Positions 6,881 through 8,663 of a stretch of 8,663 bases of DNA are shown one piece after another (positions within the stretch are counted from its first letter, which is position 1; every line of letters begins with the position of its first letter). The DNA is from Paracoccaceae bacterium. Lineage in GTDB: Bacteria; Pseudomonadota; Alphaproteobacteria; Rhodobacterales; Rhodobacteraceae. A program made the translations under genes and the position numbers. The notes below the pieces were generated by a model. That model worked only from the letters and a program-made list of their open reading frames with translations, made no database searches and was not told the origin of the DNA. The DNA lies in assembly GCA_020441345.1 (NCBI GenBank), contig JAGRMK010000451.1:1-8663 (forward strand), read 5' to 3'.

Positions 6881-7747
6881 ATGCGCAATGTCACCCCCGA
6901 TTCCCTGACAGATCTGCTGTTGTCGCTGTCTGGCCCTGATACGGACCCCCGCGTTCAAGAGGTTCTGTCGGCGCTGGTGCGGCATCTGCATGACTTCGCA
7001 AAAGAGGTCGGTCTGACCCATGCCGAATGGCGCAAGGGTCTGGAAATGCTGACCCGCGCTGGCGAGATTTCCGACAGTGAGCGCAACGAGTTCGTGCTGT
7101 TTTCCGACGTGCTCGGGCTCAGTTCGCTGGTGGACATGATCAACTCGCCCAAGGGCTGCACCAATTCCTCGGTGCTGGGGCCGTTCCATATCCTCGGCGC
7201 ACCCAACCTGCCGGTGGGCGGCGACATGATTGGCGACAATGTCGGGCCACAGGTGGTCGTGCAAGGCCACGTGCGCGATCAGTCCGGCGCGCCGATCAAG
7301 GGCGCGGTGATCGAGTTGTGGCAAACCGCCGACAACGGCCTCTACTCAGGGCAGGATCCTTCGCAGGCCGACTATAACTTGCGGATTTCGATGACCACCG
7401 GCGCAGATGGGCGTTATGCGTTGTCCACCATTCGGCCTGCGCCCTATCCGGTGCCCTCGGACGGCCCCGCCGGGGATATCCTGAAGGCGACCGGGCGCCA
7501 TGCCTGGCGCCCCTCGCACCTGCATTTCATCGTGCAGGCGCCGGGGTTCCGCACCCTCGTGACCGAGGTATTTCCCAGCGATGACCCCTATCTGGACCAG
7601 GACGCCGTGTTCGGCGTGCGCAGCGATCTGGTGATGGAATACAAGCCCGGGGATCGCGCGGCGCTGCCGGCGGATATTGCCGCGCGCGAGAGATTGGCCG
7701 ATGGGTTCAGCGTCGTCGATTTCGACTTCGTCCTGCCTCCGGCCTGA
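6881..7747 (+). CDS. Intradiol ring-cleavage dioxygenase, hydroxyquinol 1,2-dioxygenase type
   Basis: A non-heme Fe(III) enzyme that splits an ortho-dihydroxy aromatic between its two hydroxyls with O2. The 288-residue length fits the catechol/hydroxyquinol class. Residues ~20-95 form the helical N-terminal dimerisation domain; the catalytic beta-sandwich follows. The four iron ligands are visible as Tyr155 (NGLYSGQ), Tyr189 (PAPYPVP), His213 and His215 (RPSHLHF), with spacing matching catechol 1,2-dioxygenase; Arg210 is the conserved active-site arginine. SSVLGPFHILGAP (96-108), DGPAG (194-198) and ATGRHAWRPSHLHF (203-216) resemble hydroxyquinol 1,2-dioxygenases, which make maleylacetate from benzene-1,2,4-triol. 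GAGG at 6871-6874 supports the ATG at 6881. It is the last gene of the rightward operon and is convergent with the regulator gene. Maleylacetate reductase and a feeding monooxygenase are absent here, so the true substrate is open. Confidence 0.9.
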   Translation: MRNVTPDSLTDLLLSLSGPDTDPRVQEVLSALVRHLHDFAKEVGLTHAEWRKGLEMLTRAGEISDSERNEFVLFSDVLGLSSLVDMINSPKGCTNSSVLGPFHILGAPNLPVGGDMIGDNVGPQVVVQGHVRDQSGAPIKGAVIELWQTADNGLYSGQDPSQADYNLRISMTTGADGRYALSTIRPAPYPVPSDGPAGDILKATGRHAWRPSHLHFIVQAPGFRTLVTEVFPSDDPYLDQDAVFGVRSDLVMEYKPGDRAALPADIAARERLADGFSVVDFDFVLPPA

Positions 7748-7780
7748 CGCGGGGGCCTCAAACGACGATCCGGCAGGCCG
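7740..7780. repeat. Inverted repeat spanning the convergent stop codons
   Basis: CGGCCTG (7740-7746) and CAGGCCG (7774-7780) can pair over a 27-base loop, enclosing the end of the dioxygenase gene and the end of the regulator gene, which are only ten bases apart. No T-run follows on either strand. It could act as a weak bidirectional 3' structure or be chance in GC-rich coding DNA. Confidence 0.25.
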
Positions 7781-8456
7781 TGTCCGCCCCGGCGGCGCGG
7801 CCCTGGTCTTCTTGTTCGGCCAGCTTGCGGACCAGGAAATCGCCGGTCTTGCGATAATGGTCGTTCAGCAGGGCCACAGCGCGTTCGGCATTGCGCGCCA
7901 GGGCTGCCTCGGCGATTTGCGCATGCTCATCGGTGATCTGGCGTTCAGGATAGGCAACCAGCCGGGCAACGTTGCGATACCGCACCGCCAGATCGTAAAG
8001 CTGGGCACAGAAGTTGAGCAGATACCGCGAGGGGCAGGCGGAAATCAGGGCTGCGTGAAATTCTCGGTGCGCGATTTCCCACGCGTCTGGGTGGTTGGTC
8101 CGGTCCAGCGAGTTCAACCGGTATCGCAACATGACGATCCGCTCTTCCCAGGCAGACCCGCCCTGCGCGATCGCATCCGCGAACGCGATGGCTTCGACGC
8201 GGCAACGGGTGTCCAGCAAGATCGCGAAATCTTCCGAACTGATCGCGGGCGCCCAAAAGCCCCGCTGTTCGTTACGGACCACCAGTTGCTCTGACGACAG
8301 GATGCTCAGAGCTTCCCGGATCGGGCTTGCGCCCATATCCAGCTTTTCACGCAGAACATCGATTTGGATCCGCGTGCCTGGAGTCAGCTCACCGGACAGC
8401 ACCATCTCACGGATGTGATGGTGGGCACGCGACGTCAAAGACCGATGCACGTCCAT
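7758..8456 (-). CDS. GntR-family transcriptional regulator with FCD ligand-binding domain
   Basis: This 232-residue DNA-binding regulator has an N-terminal winged helix (residues ~5-70), including SGELTPGTRI (21-30) and the recognition-helix region MGASPIREALSILSSEQLV (41-59). An all-helical FCD effector domain (~75-215) follows. In the FCD domain, HREFHAAL (130-137), DEHAQIAEAAL (176-186) and LLNDHYRKTG (196-205) supply candidate metal ligands His134, His178 and His200. The first ligand position, usually Asp four residues before the first His, is His130 here. The ACPSRYLLNFC stretch recalls CsiR-like members. AAGGAGG (8463-8469, minus strand) is a near-ideal ribosome binding site for the start at 8456. 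It is convergent with the dioxygenase gene. A palindrome upstream matches one at the matA/FAH promoter region, so autoregulation and control of both operons are likely. The ligand is probably a pathway carboxylate; this is inferred. Confidence 0.9.
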   Translation of the reverse strand: MDVHRSLTSRAHHHIREMVLSGELTPGTRIQIDVLREKLDMGASPIREALSILSSEQLVVRNEQRGFWAPAISSEDFAILLDTRCRVEAIAFADAIAQGGSAWEERIVMLRYRLNSLDRTNHPDAWEIAHREFHAALISACPSRYLLNFCAQLYDLAVRYRNVARLVAYPERQITDEHAQIAEAALARNAERAVALLNDHYRKTGDFLVRKLAEQEDQGRAAGADTACRIVV

Positions 8457-8474
8457 GAGAATCCTCCTTGGGCA

Positions 8475-8503
8475 ATCATACGGGCAAGCGGTTGGGCAGT
8501 AAA
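8475..8503 (-). promoter_or_regulatory. Putative promoter of the GntR-family regulator gene
   Basis: On the minus strand TTTACT (8498-8503) and TATGAT (8475-8480) are separated by 17 bases and match four and five of six consensus bases. Initiation near 8468 would give a very short leader ending at the ribosome binding site. The palindrome lies five bases upstream of the -35-like box. An alternative is a weaker pair with TACATT (8505-8510) as -10 box, which would put the palindrome inside the spacer as at matA. Confidence 0.35.
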
Positions 8504-8508
8504 CAATG

Positions 8509-8520
8509 TAAAATCGATTT
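8509..8520. promoter_or_regulatory. AT-rich palindrome, putative GntR operator (site 2)
   Basis: TAAAATCGATTT on the plus strand (AAATCGATTTTA on the minus strand) repeats, in inverted orientation, the 12 bases at 2191-2202. Its core AAATCGATTT (8511-8520) is a perfect palindrome. It lies 53 bases upstream of the regulator start codon. I saw no third copy of the 10-bp core in the window. Position and recurrence suggest autoregulation by the GntR protein; binding is not demonstrated. Confidence 0.6.
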
Positions 8521-8663
8521 ATTTGGATAGAAACGAGATATTCCCTGGGATTGTCCAGGGCGGGCGGGGCCAGAGCGGGCGGGAATCGTCGGGGCGCGCG
8601 CGAGGCTGACCAAGCACGATGCCTCTGGCACTCGGCACCGTGCTGCCGTGAGCTGTCGTGCGT
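8521..8663. other. Non-coding stretch at the right end; small hairpin, no gene supported
   Basis: No convincing start with a ribosome binding site or recognisable protein appears here. CCCTGG (8543-8548) and CCAGGG (8555-8560) form a six-pair hairpin with a six-base loop and no following T-run. AGCACG (8613-8618) and CGTGCT (8639-8644) are a second weak inverted repeat. The region may be a promoter area for a gene beyond the edge. I see nothing else in it. Confidence 0.4.

Noticed and set aside
6326..7324. Minus-strand open frame (332 codons) across dctM and the dioxygenase gene
   Set aside because: The His/Gln/Asp-rich product is the mirror of hydrophobic DctM codons and has no family resemblance.
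7740..7790. Possible intrinsic terminator between the convergent dioxygenase and regulator genes
   Set aside because: The inverted repeat has a long loop and there is no T-run on either strand, so I list it only as a repeat.
8357..8370. Third ATCGATTTGGAT-like element near the start of the regulator gene
   Set aside because: It lies inside coding sequence, lacks the AAATCGATTT symmetry and matches only half of the palindrome.

Overview
The window looks like a piece of an alphaproteobacterial chromosome, most likely a Rhodobacterales (Roseobacter-type) relative. The reasons are the GC-rich coding sequence with strong third-position G/C bias, a complete TRAP transporter, tight operons with ATGA stop/start overlaps, and protein motifs typical of that group. 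This placement is inferred from sequence style, not from a database search. Nine protein genes are visible, one cut by the left edge. There are no RNA genes, insertion sequences or CRISPR arrays.

Layout. Positions 1-2156 (minus strand) hold a two-gene operon: malonyl-CoA decarboxylase (matA, 2156-888), then malonyl-CoA synthetase (matB, 891 running off the left edge), overlapping by ATGA. A 102-bp divergent intergenic region (2157-2258) holds an AT-rich palindrome and two overlapping promoter-like signals. Positions 2259-7747 (plus strand) form one probable operon: a fumarylacetoacetate hydrolase (FAH)-family enzyme, a RutE-like nitroreductase-family enzyme (probable malonic semialdehyde reductase), a TRAP transporter (dctP, dctQ, dctM), and an intradiol dioxygenase of the hydroxyquinol 1,2-dioxygenase type. 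A convergent GntR/FCD regulator (8456-7758, minus) follows. Its upstream region carries a second copy of the palindrome. The last ~200 bp (8457-8663) contain no gene I can support.

How the genes may work together. The TRAP system would import an organic acid. The ring-cleavage dioxygenase and the FAH-family hydrolase would process a dihydroxy- or trihydroxyaromatic or a diketo-acid intermediate. The RutE-like enzyme would handle malonic semialdehyde or a related aldehyde/enone. MatB and MatA would turn malonate into malonyl-CoA and then acetyl-CoA. The shared 12-bp element (AAATCGATTTTA) at both promoter regions suggests that the GntR protein controls both arms and itself, making the window one regulon. 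I do not recognise this exact gene combination as a described pathway. A simpler alternative is malonate uptake and use, with the three enzyme genes feeding side substrates into it.
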